Origin: Bog-473 sp035552095
Lineage (GTDB): Bacteria; Actinomycetota; Acidimicrobiia; Acidimicrobiales; RAAP-2
DNA length: 64,000 bases
Assembly (NCBI GenBank): GCA_035552095.1
Contig: DASZMA010000015.1
Location: forward strand, 1 to 64,000
Reading direction: 5' to 3'
Shown: one piece after another, positions 15,955 through 23,797 of the stretch
Position numbering within the stretch: the stretch's first letter is position 1
Layout: each line of letters begins with the position of its first letter
Notes under the pieces: model-generated
Database searches by the model: none
What the model was told of the DNA's origin: nothing
Seen by the model: the letters and a program-made list of their open reading frames with translations, nothing else
Made by a program: the position numbers and the translations under genes

Positions 15955-16487
15955 CAACACCGATTGAGGCGATGACGAGCTTCACCTACACCATCTACAT
16001 CCACGCCACGCCCGAGCGGGTCTGGCGGGGCCTCACCGACCCGGCGCAGACGAAGCGCTACTGGCGCCACCAGAGAGCGGGCGAGAAGACCTTCCGTACG
16101 GACTGGCGGAAGGGCTCGACCTACGACCTGGCGCACGACGAGGTGGGGCTCGTCGTGTCCGACGCCGACCAGGTGATCCTCGAGTCCGACCCCTGCCGCC
16201 GGTTGGCCTACACCTGGCACACGTTCACGCCGGAGTGGGCCGCCCAGGTCGGCCTGGACCAAAGCACTGCTGACGCCTGGCGGACCGAGCCCCGCTCCAG
16301 GGTCGCCTTCGACCTGGAGGACACCGGTGCCGGTGTGGTCAAGCTCACGGTCGTCCACGACGGCTTCGAACCCTGGAGTGACGTGCGCCAGGGCATCTCG
16401 GAGGGCTGGCCGGCCGTCCTCTCCGGCTTGAAGACCCTGCTCGAGACCGGGACGCCCTGGCCCCGGTCTGAGGTGACGCGGAGGTGA
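15951..16487 (+). CDS. SRPBCC domain protein coupled to the exporter
   Basis: A 178-residue AHSA1/SRPBCC-fold protein (FTYTIYIHATPERVWRGLTDP, RYWRHQRAG, then a C-terminal helix GWPAVLSGLKTLLET). It is the second SRPBCC gene at this locus, so both arms of the divergent promoter encode one. Its ATG overlaps the exporter stop (ATGA), so it is translated with it. It could bind the exported compound. That is inference, as the fold itself does not show the ligand. Confidence 0.82.
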   Translation: MTTPIEAMTSFTYTIYIHATPERVWRGLTDPAQTKRYWRHQRAGEKTFRTDWRKGSTYDLAHDEVGLVVSDADQVILESDPCRRLAYTWHTFTPEWAAQVGLDQSTADAWRTEPRSRVAFDLEDTGAGVVKLTVVHDGFEPWSDVRQGISEGWPAVLSGLKTLLETGTPWPRSEVTRR

Positions 16488-16554
16488 CGCGGCACGCCCA
16501 GCTGCCCCCGCCAGGCCCAGAAGTGGCGTTGGCCCGATGTGGCAGGCTTGGCCC

Positions 16555-18234
16555 ATGCACCGCTTTCGTCGCCAGGACTCATTGCGCCGCCTGGCCGATG
16601 AGCAGTTCGACGTCCTGGTCATCGGTGGCGGCATCACCGGCGCCGGTGTCGCGCTCGACGCGGCCAGCCGGGGCCTGAAGACCGCCCTGGTCGAGAAGGA
16701 GGACTTCGCCTCGGGCACCTCCTCCAAGTCCTCCAAGATGGTCCACGGCGGGCTGCGCTACCTGCAGCAGCGGGAGTTCCGCCTGGTCTACGAGAACCTG
16801 GCCGAGCGCCAACGTCTGCTCAACAACGCCCCCCACCTGGTGTCACCGCTCCCCTTCCTGATCCCGCTCTTCGGGCGCGACGGCGTGGTCTCCAAGACGG
16901 TGGCCCGGTCCTACTCCCTTGCCTTGTGGCTCTACGACATCACGGGTGGGCTGCGCATCGGGGCCCGCCACAAGCGGGTCACCAAGGACCGGGCCCTTTC
17001 CCACTTACCGACCTTGAACACCGAGCACCTGGTCGCCGGGTTCCTCTACTTCGACGCCCGGGCCGACGACGCCCGCCTCACCCTCACGCTGGCCCGCACC
17101 GCCGCCCTCCAGCACGGCGCCGTGGTGGCCAACTACACCTCGGTGGTCCGCCTGACCAGCGATGAGAACGGGAAGACCACCGGCGCCGTGGTGCGCCCCG
17201 ATCCGGCCGACGAAGCGAGCGAGTTCGCCGTCCAGGCCCGGGTGGTGGTCAACGCCACCGGCGTATGGGCCGACGAGGTGCGGGCCATGGACGAGGGGTC
17301 CCATCCCCGGTCCATCCGGCCGGCCAAGGGCGTGCATGTGAGCGTGCCCTCGCGGCGGCTGCCCTGCGACATCGCCGCCGTGATCCCGGTTCCCAAGGAC
17401 CGTCGCTCCATCTTCGTCGTCTCGTGGCCCGAGACCGACCTGGTCTACCTGGGCACCACCGACACCGACTACCAGGGCCCGTTGGAGGATCCCGCCTGCA
17501 CCCCCGAGGATGTCGACTACCTGCTGGAGGCGGCCAACAACGTCACCACATCGAAGTTGACCCGGGCCGATGTGACGGGCGTGTGGGCCGGACTCCGACC
17601 GCTCCTGGCACCCCCGGACCAGGGGGGGCACGTCTCCGAGCGCACGGCCGACCTCTCCCGCCGGCACACGGTGCGCACCTCGGACCACGGCGTGGTGACG
17701 GTGACCGGCGGCAAGCTCACCACGTACCGCAAGATGGCCGAGGACACCGTCGACGCCGTGCTCCATCAACTCGGCGAGTCGCCCAAGCAACGCAAGTGCG
17801 TGACCAAGTCGCTGCGCCTCATCGGGGCCACTAGCGCCACCAAGGCCACGAAAGCCAGCTGGGACCCGGGCAGCCAGCCCCAACCCCACGCCCACCTGCC
17901 CGGCCGCTACGGCAGCGAAGCCGCCGCCGTGCTGGCCCTGGCCGAGGACCGGCCCGAACTGCTGCAGCCGGTGATCGAAGACCTGCCCTACACCGGGGCC
18001 GAGCTGGTCTACGCCGCCCGCGAGGAGATGGCCCAGACGCTCGATGACGTGTTGGCCCGGCGCACCCGGGCCATGATTCAGCGGGCCCAGCCCACCATGG
18101 CCGCCGCGCTGGCCGCGGCCACCCTGATCGCGCCGGACCTGGGCTGGAGCGAGCAGGAGGCGGCCGACCAGGCCATCCACTTCATTGAGACGTGCCAGAA
18201 GGAGCTGCTCACGGCCGGCCTCGACCTGCCATGA
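16555..18234 (+). CDS. glpD: Glycerol-3-phosphate dehydrogenase, FAD-dependent
   Basis: Oxidises sn-glycerol 3-phosphate to DHAP at the membrane surface and feeds the quinone pool. A 559-residue protein with the N-terminal FAD motif VIGGGITGAGVALDAASRG (about 23-41), the SGTSSKSSKMVHGGLRYL signature, FVVSWPETDLVYLGTTDTDY, TVTGGKLTTYRKMAE near residue 390, and the C-terminal helical cap with RTRAMIQ. An upstream in-frame ATG (16537) is possible; 16555 matches the family N-terminus better. It overlaps the next gene by ATGA, forming a coupled glpD - AGPS-like - glpK unit for glycerol use. Confidence 0.93.
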   Translation: MHRFRRQDSLRRLADEQFDVLVIGGGITGAGVALDAASRGLKTALVEKEDFASGTSSKSSKMVHGGLRYLQQREFRLVYENLAERQRLLNNAPHLVSPLPFLIPLFGRDGVVSKTVARSYSLALWLYDITGGLRIGARHKRVTKDRALSHLPTLNTEHLVAGFLYFDARADDARLTLTLARTAALQHGAVVANYTSVVRLTSDENGKTTGAVVRPDPADEASEFAVQARVVVNATGVWADEVRAMDEGSHPRSIRPAKGVHVSVPSRRLPCDIAAVIPVPKDRRSIFVVSWPETDLVYLGTTDTDYQGPLEDPACTPEDVDYLLEAANNVTTSKLTRADVTGVWAGLRPLLAPPDQGGHVSERTADLSRRHTVRTSDHGVVTVTGGKLTTYRKMAEDTVDAVLHQLGESPKQRKCVTKSLRLIGATSATKATKASWDPGSQPQPHAHLPGRYGSEAAAVLALAEDRPELLQPVIEDLPYTGAELVYAAREEMAQTLDDVLARRTRAMIQRAQPTMAAALAAATLIAPDLGWSEQEAADQAIHFIETCQKELLTAGLDLP

Positions 18235-19742
18235 CCGCGCCAACGCCGGTCACCCCCATTGACGCCGCGCCAGAGGCCGTGACCGATCGTCTCGCCGCCT
18301 TGCCGGCGACGCTGCCGCCCGAGCTGATCGAACAGCTGGTCGCCACCGGCGCCGCCGTCCTGGCCGACGACGCCACCCGGGCCGAAGCCGGCCGGGACTG
18401 GTGGCCGCTGGCCATCGGCTGGGCCGCCGAGGGTGCCGTGCCCCAGCGCCCCGCCGTCGTCGTGCGGCCCACCACCACGGCCCAGGTGGCCGCCGTGCTC
18501 TCCACCTGCCATGCCGCCGTGGTCCCGGTCACCCCGATGGCCGGGCGCAGCGGCGTCTGCGGGGGCTCCATCCCGGTCTTCGGCGGGGTGGCCCTCGACC
18601 TGACCGGACTGGACGGGCTGGTGGGCGTGGACGAGACCTCGCTGACGGCCGACGTGCGTGCCGGCATGTTCGGGCCCGACCTCGAAGACGCGCTCGGCGC
18701 GGTGGGCCGCGGCTACACCCTGGGCCACTGGCCGCAATCCATGGATCTCTCGACCGTCGGCGGGTGGTTGGCCTGCCGCGGGGCCGGCCAGTACTCGACC
18801 CGCTACGGGAAGATCGAGGACATGGTGCTCGGGCTCGAAGTGGTCCTGGCCGACGGCCGCATTGTGCACACCGAGGGCCACGGCCCCCGGGCCGCCACCG
18901 GGCCCAACCTGACCCAGCTCTTCGTCGGCAGCGAAGGCACCCTGGGCGTGATCACGCAAGCCCGCTTCCGCATCCACCCCCTCCCTCCCGCTCAGGAGCG
19001 GCGCGCCTACGGGTTCACCACCTTCGCCGCCGGCCTGGAGGCCTGCCGCAAGATCCTGCGCCGGGGCGCCACCCCGGCCGTGCTCCGCCTGTACGACCAG
19101 GCCGAGTCGGCCCGCAACTTCGACGCGCCCGCCACCAACGTCCTCATCGTGCTCGACGAGACCGATCCGGCCCTGCTGGCCGCCACCATCGCCGTGGTGG
19201 ACGACGAGTGCGCCGCGGCGGCCGGCGCGCAGCCGATGGACGTGGCCCTGGTCGAGCGGTGGCTGGGCCACCGCAACGACGTGTCCGCCCTGGCTCCCCT
19301 GTGGCGGGCCGGCATCGTGGTGGACACCGCCGAGATCTCCGGACCGTGGGCGGCACTGCCCGGACTCTTCGACGAAGTGGTGGGTGCGCTCAAGGCCATC
19401 GACGGGACCATGGCCGCGTCGGCCCACCAGTCCCACGCCTACACCGACGGCGCCTGCCTCTACTTCACCTTCGCCGGCCGCGGGCCCGAGGGTGACGACG
19501 AGTGGCGGGAGCGCTACTACCGCCAGGCCTGGGACACGGTCACCGAGGCCACCATGGCCCACGGCGCTGCCATCAGCCACCACCACGGCATCGGGCTCAA
19601 CCGGTCGCGCTTCCTGCCCCGGGCCCTGGGTACCGGGTTCGACGTCCTGGTCGGGCTGAAGGCCACCTTCGATCCGGCCGGGATCCTCAATCCGGGCAAG
19701 CTCGGGCTCCCTTCGCCTTTCGGCACCTCACCCTGGTCATGA
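18231..19742 (+). CDS. FAD-linked oxidase, alkyl-dihydroxyacetone-phosphate synthase-like
   Basis: A 503-residue protein of the PCMH/VAO flavin family with an AGPS-type order. The FAD-phosphate loop PMAGRSGVCGG is near 102-112, GHWPQSMDLSTVGGW and GAGQYSTRYGKIEDMV follow (FAD/substrate walls), then GSEGTLGVIT. The HHHGIGLNR motif at about 450-458 corresponds to the active-site His triplet of alkyl-DHAP synthase. In animals that enzyme makes the ether bond of plasmalogens. Bacterial homologues are of uncertain role. The gene lies between glpD and glpK with four-base overlaps on both sides, so a DHAP or acyl-DHAP substrate is plausible. D-lactate or 2-hydroxyacid oxidation is the alternative. 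Confidence 0.82.
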   Translation: MTAPTPVTPIDAAPEAVTDRLAALPATLPPELIEQLVATGAAVLADDATRAEAGRDWWPLAIGWAAEGAVPQRPAVVVRPTTTAQVAAVLSTCHAAVVPVTPMAGRSGVCGGSIPVFGGVALDLTGLDGLVGVDETSLTADVRAGMFGPDLEDALGAVGRGYTLGHWPQSMDLSTVGGWLACRGAGQYSTRYGKIEDMVLGLEVVLADGRIVHTEGHGPRAATGPNLTQLFVGSEGTLGVITQARFRIHPLPPAQERRAYGFTTFAAGLEACRKILRRGATPAVLRLYDQAESARNFDAPATNVLIVLDETDPALLAATIAVVDDECAAAAGAQPMDVALVERWLGHRNDVSALAPLWRAGIVVDTAEISGPWAALPGLFDEVVGALKAIDGTMAASAHQSHAYTDGACLYFTFAGRGPEGDDEWRERYYRQAWDTVTEATMAHGAAISHHHGIGLNRSRFLPRALGTGFDVLVGLKATFDPAGILNPGKLGLPSPFGTSPWS

Positions 19743-21244
19743 GCGGCCCGGGGGGCAGCGTCCTGGTGGTCGACGTCGGCACCTCGGGGGTGCGGGCCGC
19801 CGTGGTAAGGCCCGACGCCACCGTGGCCCACGCCCACTACGCCCCGGTCCTGCCCGACTCGCCGGCCCCGGGGCTGGTGGAGTTCGACGCCGCCCTGATG
19901 GCCGACGCCGTGCTCGGAGTGGCCCAGGCCGCCCTGAAGGACTCCGGGCCGGTGGCCGCGGTGGGCATCGCCGATCAGCGGGCCTCGACCATTGTGTGGG
20001 ATCGGACCACCGGCCAACCGCTGGCGCCCGGCATCGGATGGCAGGACCTGCGCACCGTCGGCACCTGCCTCGTCCTGCAGGCCGAGGGCATCCGGTTGGC
20101 GCCCAACGCGTCGGCCACCAAGTTGATGGCCATCCTCGATGCGGTCGACCCCGACCGGGTCCGGGCCGAGGCCGGTGAGCTCTGCTTCGGCACCGTGGAC
20201 TCCTGGGTGGCCTGGATCCTCTCGGGTGGCGCCCAGGCGGGCCGCGACGCCCTCCACGTGACCGACGCCACCAACGCCGCCGTTACCGGGCTGGTGGACC
20301 CGGCCACCATCACCTGGGACGAGCCGCTGCTCGAGCGGCTGCGCATCCCGAACGCCCTGCTGCCCCGCATCGTCGACTCCTCGGGCGCCATCGGCCCCAG
20401 CCACGCCCTGGCCGGCGCCCCGGTCATCTGCGGTATCGCCGGGGATCAGCAGGCCTCCCTGGTCGGGCAAGGGTGCACCCGGCCGGGATTGGCCAAGGCC
20501 ACCTTCGGCACCGGCGGGATGCTGGACCAGTGCACCGGGGTGGGTCGACCGCCCCAGCACGCCGGGCGGGGCGACGGCGGCACCTTCCCCATCGTGGCCT
20601 ACCGGGTGGGCGGGGTGGCCACCTGGGGCGTCGAGGCGGTGATGCTCTCGGCCGGGAGCTGTGTCGAGTGGCTCCGCGACGATCTGGGCCTGCTGGCCAG
20701 CGCCGAAGAGTCCGCCGCCGTGGCGGCGGAGTGCGAGACCACCGGGGATGTGTGGTTCGTCCCCGCCCTCCTCGGCCTCGGCACGCCGGTGTGGGACTTC
20801 GGGGCGCGCGGCACCCTTGTCGGGCTGACCCGGGGATCGGGACGACCCGAACTGGTGCGGGCCGTGCTCGAGGGCATCGCGCACCGGGGGGCCGATCTGG
20901 TGGAGGCGGCTGAGACCGACAGCGGCTACGGCATTGCCGCACTGCGCATTGACGGCGGGATGTCCGACAACGAGGTCTTCGTCACCGCCCTGGCCGACGC
21001 CATCGGGCGCCCCGTTGAGGTCTCCCCCGTCCTTGAGGCGACCACCTTGGGCGCGGGCCTGTTGGCCGGGCTGGCCATCGGCACCTACACCTCTACCGAC
21101 GAGATCGCGGCGACCTTCTCGCCCCGGCGCACCGTCGAGCCCCGCACCGATGACGCCACCCGGACCCAGCGCCGGGAGCGCTGGCTGGCCGCCCGGGGCA
21201 AAGCTGAAGCCACCATCCCCGAGCTCTCGGGCATCTCCTTCTGA
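19739..21244 (+). CDS. glpK: Glycerol kinase (FGGY family)
   Basis: Phosphorylates glycerol with ATP in the cytoplasm. At 501 residues it is the usual FGGY length: the N-terminal phosphate loop VVDVGTSGVRAAVV (about 9-22), GIADQRASTIVWDRTTG (the glycerol-contact region, normally NQRE/T), WQDLRT, GIAGDQQASLVGQ, KATFGTGGML, and the closing IDGGMSDNEVF near 405. The context (glpD and AGPS-like) supports glycerol over other polyols. The GlpK hallmark GITNQRETTVVWD reads here GIADQRASTIVWD, so some divergence in specificity is possible. ATG 19739 overlaps the previous stop (ATGA). Confidence 0.87.
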   Translation: MSGPGGSVLVVDVGTSGVRAAVVRPDATVAHAHYAPVLPDSPAPGLVEFDAALMADAVLGVAQAALKDSGPVAAVGIADQRASTIVWDRTTGQPLAPGIGWQDLRTVGTCLVLQAEGIRLAPNASATKLMAILDAVDPDRVRAEAGELCFGTVDSWVAWILSGGAQAGRDALHVTDATNAAVTGLVDPATITWDEPLLERLRIPNALLPRIVDSSGAIGPSHALAGAPVICGIAGDQQASLVGQGCTRPGLAKATFGTGGMLDQCTGVGRPPQHAGRGDGGTFPIVAYRVGGVATWGVEAVMLSAGSCVEWLRDDLGLLASAEESAAVAAECETTGDVWFVPALLGLGTPVWDFGARGTLVGLTRGSGRPELVRAVLEGIAHRGADLVEAAETDSGYGIAALRIDGGMSDNEVFVTALADAIGRPVEVSPVLEATTLGAGLLAGLAIGTYTSTDEIAATFSPRRTVEPRTDDATRTQRRERWLAARGKAEATIPELSGISF

Positions 21245-21261
21245 CCCCGGCCGGGCCCCCG

Positions 21262-21540
21262 ATGCGGGTGAGCGTGCGGGTGCACCCGGGATCGCCCCGG
21301 CCCCAGGTGGGCGGTCGCTACGGGACGGCGGACCCTCCGGTACTGGTGGTTCGGGTCACCGCTCCCGCCACCGAGGGCCGGGCCAACCGCGCCGTGGCCG
21401 ACGCCGTCGCGGGCGCGTTCGGCGTCAAGCGGAAGGACGTCACGGTGCTGTCCGGCGCCCGCAGCCGCAACAAGGTTCTCGACGTCGCGGGCGCCTCCCC
21501 CGCTGTGCTGGCCCGCCTGCTGGCCGGGGGCGCGGCGTAA
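21262..21540 (+). CDS. YggU/DUF167 family protein (UPF0235)
   Basis: A 92-residue protein of a very widespread small fold with unknown biochemical role. Recognised by VRVHPGSPRPQVGG, then VRVTAPATEGRANRAV, and the end VTVLSGARSRNKVLDV, which together span the domain. It has no membrane or metal motif. It lies 17 bases after glpK on the same strand and may be cotranscribed, although the family has no glycerol link. Confidence 0.85.
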   Translation: MRVSVRVHPGSPRPQVGGRYGTADPPVLVVRVTAPATEGRANRAVADAVAGAFGVKRKDVTVLSGARSRNKVLDVAGASPAVLARLLAGGAA

Positions 21541-21553
21541 CCGGAAGGTCGGG

Positions 21554-22807
21554 TCAGCCGGCGGCGTGGGCCAAGGCGTCGTCCCAGCTGGTCCCGGCTT
21601 CGAGCAGGGGGCGAAAGCCCATCAACTGGCGGGGCTTGCCGATGGCCATCACGGCCCGCAGCCGTCCGGCCCGACCGAAAAGGGCCACGAACTTGCCTTC
21701 GTCCAGCGAGCCGTCGACGATCTCCACCTCGTCGGTACCGGAGGGATTACCGAGCACCTGGAAGCGGATGCCGTACTGGTCCGACCAGAAGTACGGGATG
21801 GGCGTGAAGGAGGCGGCCTGCGGCCGGCCGGCCAGGAGACTGCGGGCGGCCGCTACCCCCGCCTCGGCGGCCAGCTGCCAGTGCTCAATGCGGATCAGCT
21901 CCTCCGCTCCGTCGTGCCGCCAGCTCCAGCGGGCCAGATCGCCGGCGGCCACGATGCCATCGGCCGCGAAGAGGCGGTCGTCGCACACCACGCCGTTGTC
22001 CACCATGAGGCCCGAACCGGCGAGCCAGTCGGTGGAAGGCACTACCCCGATGCCCACCACCACCACGTCAGCCGGGAGCACCTCGCCCCCGGCCAGCTCG
22101 ACCACCAGGCCACCCGATGGGTCCCCACTACGGCGGACGCCCTCGACCGCCACCCCGGTGCGCAGCTCGACGCCGTGGGCGCCGTGCAGCGAGCCGCAGT
22201 GGGCCCCGATGAGCGGGCCCAGCACATTGACCAGTGGGATCTCCAAGGCCTCGAGCACGGTGACCCGGCAGCCCAGGGTGGCGCAGGTCGAGGCCACTTC
22301 AGCGCCGATGAAGCCGGCCCCGATCACCACTACCTGGCTGTGCTCGGTCGCGGTGAGGGCGGCCCGCAGGGCCAGCGAGTCGTCGAGCGTGCGCAAGGTG
22401 AAGAGGCCGTCGCGCTGGTTCAGGTCCTCGGTCCCGGGCAGGGGGCGGGGATGGGCACCGGTGGCTACCACGATGGCGTCGCCGGCCAGCACGGTGCCGT
22501 CGTCGATCTCCACCTTTCGTCCCTCGACGTCCAAGCCCACGGCACGGTGCCCCAGCACCTCGGTGATCCGCAGCTCACTCGACCGTTGGCGATCAGCCAG
22601 CACGGCCTTCTCAGCCGGCCAGGTCCCGGCCAGGATCTGCTTGGAGAGGGGGGGACGGTCATAGGGCAGGTGCAGCTCCTCCCCCACCAGCGTGATGGCG
22701 CCGGTGTACCCCTCCGTGCGGAGCGTCTCGACGGCCCGCCAGCCGGCCAACGAGGCGCCCACCACCACCACGGCGCCGTCCGGGGATAGCCCGGAGCTCG
22801 CCGTCAC
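21554..22807 (-). CDS. FAD-dependent ferredoxin/rubredoxin reductase-type oxidoreductase
   Basis: A 417-residue protein with two Rossmann modules: FAD at about 12-28 (VVVVGASLAGWRAVETLR) and NAD(P) at 159-173 (VVVIGAGFIGAEVAS), the ATG segment VVATGAHPRPLPG between them, the second FAD motif FAADGIVAAGDLAR, and a C-terminal reductase domain (SDQYGIRFQVLG). This matches reductases that feed Rieske or P450 ferredoxins. There is no redox-active CxxC. The start is the GTG at 22807 overlapping the metallo-hydrolase stop (GTGA). The frame is open for 87 more codons but inside that upstream gene. No ferredoxin gene is adjacent. Confidence 0.88.
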   Translation of the reverse strand: MTASSGLSPDGAVVVVGASLAGWRAVETLRTEGYTGAITLVGEELHLPYDRPPLSKQILAGTWPAEKAVLADRQRSSELRITEVLGHRAVGLDVEGRKVEIDDGTVLAGDAIVVATGAHPRPLPGTEDLNQRDGLFTLRTLDDSLALRAALTATEHSQVVVIGAGFIGAEVASTCATLGCRVTVLEALEIPLVNVLGPLIGAHCGSLHGAHGVELRTGVAVEGVRRSGDPSGGLVVELAGGEVLPADVVVVGIGVVPSTDWLAGSGLMVDNGVVCDDRLFAADGIVAAGDLARWSWRHDGAEELIRIEHWQLAAEAGVAAARSLLAGRPQAASFTPIPYFWSDQYGIRFQVLGNPSGTDEVEIVDGSLDEGKFVALFGRAGRLRAVMAIGKPRQLMGFRPLLEAGTSWDDALAHAAG

Positions 22808-23538
22808 GCCCCGAACATCGCCATCCACTCCTCCAGGGAGCGAGGACGGAAGACGTAGTTCCACTTGCGGGTCTCGCCCATGCTCTGCGAAGGCTCCGCG
22901 GAGTAGAGGTGGCCCGGGAAGAGGACGGCATCGTCGGGTACCCGGGCCAGCCGGGTGTTGATCGATTCGTACATGGCCACCGGGTCCGCCCCGGGCAGGT
23001 CGGTCCGGCCGCAGCCGTCGAGGAACAGCGTGTCGCCGGCCACCAGCCGCCCGTCGACCAGGAAGCACTGGCTGCCCGGCGTGTGCCCGGGCGTGTGGAT
23101 GAGCTCCACCTCGACCGCGCCCACCCGGACCACGTCACCACTGTCGTGCCCTACCAGGTCAGCCCCACCGACACCGGTGGTGCGCTCCACCCAGGGCAGC
23201 TCCTCCCTCTGCAGGTGCACCGGCACCTGCACCTTCTCCAGGAGGGCGCTGATGCCTTCGAGGGACCAGCCACCCATCTGTCCCCCCACATGGTCGGGGT
23301 GGTAGTGCGTGGCCAGTGCGCCGGTCAGTGTCATGCCGTCGGAGGCCACGATGTCGAGCAGGTCCTGCACGGCGTAGGCGGGGTCGACCACGAGCGCCTC
23401 GCCGGTCGAGCGGTCGCCGATCAGGTAGACGAAGTTCACCATCTGCCGGGCCATCTGGTCGTCCCGGGCGAAGTCCCGGCCCGAGAGGAGCTGGCGGAAG
23501 TACAGCCGGTCGTCGACCCCGCTCGCCCCGTCAGTCAT
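22804..23538 (-). CDS. Metallo-beta-lactamase-fold hydrolase (glyoxalase II/persulfide dioxygenase-like)
   Basis: A 244-residue protein with the binuclear metal motif THYHPDHVGG (His78, His80, Asp82, His83), the third-ligand His in IHTPGHTPGS, Asp in VAGDTLFLDGCGRTDL and the last His in FPGHLYS. The GRTDLPGADP stretch is typical of the glyoxalase II/ETHE1 side of the family, which acts on thioesters or persulfides. It is coupled to the flavin reductase downstream (GTGA overlap), and its start overlaps the end of xseB by eight bases. Substrate not proven. Confidence 0.87.
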   Translation of the reverse strand: MTDGASGVDDRLYFRQLLSGRDFARDDQMARQMVNFVYLIGDRSTGEALVVDPAYAVQDLLDIVASDGMTLTGALATHYHPDHVGGQMGGWSLEGISALLEKVQVPVHLQREELPWVERTTGVGGADLVGHDSGDVVRVGAVEVELIHTPGHTPGSQCFLVDGRLVAGDTLFLDGCGRTDLPGADPVAMYESINTRLARVPDDAVLFPGHLYSAEPSQSMGETRKWNYVFRPRSLEEWMAMFGA

Positions 23539-23797
23539 CGTCGTCGTCCTCCTCGTCGGTTTCGACGTCGGCGGCCAGGGCGTCGAGCCGGGGCACCAGG
23601 TCCTCCACTTGGGCCCGGGTGTGCCGCAGGCGCCGGTCGAGTTCGTCGATCAGGGCGGTGGCCCGCTCCAGGCGCGCCACCAGCACATCCACATCGACCT
23701 CACGTTGTTCGAAGAACCCGACGATGGCATCGAGTTCCCGGCTGGCTTCGGTGTAGCTCAGCTGTTCCACCGGAGCCGGCTCTGTGGTGTCCACCAT
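23531..23797 (-). CDS. xseB: Exodeoxyribonuclease VII small subunit
   Basis: An 88-residue, mainly helical protein (SYTEASRELDAIVGFFE, then DVLVARLERATALIDELDRRL), matching XseB in size and pattern, with an acidic tail ending in five Asp. Several small subunits bind one XseA helix each to form the exonuclease VII that degrades single-stranded DNA. Its ATG shares one base with the xseA stop (TAATG), which couples the two. The normal pairing confirms the call. Confidence 0.93.
   Translation of the reverse strand: MVDTTEPAPVEQLSYTEASRELDAIVGFFEQREVDVDVLVARLERATALIDELDRRLRHTRAQVEDLVPRLDALAADVETDEEDDDDD

Noticed and set aside
18078..19586. A 502-codon minus-strand frame opposite the AGPS-like gene
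   Set aside because: Composition is His/Gly/Val-rich with no recognisable motif, and the plus strand encodes a complete flavoenzyme.
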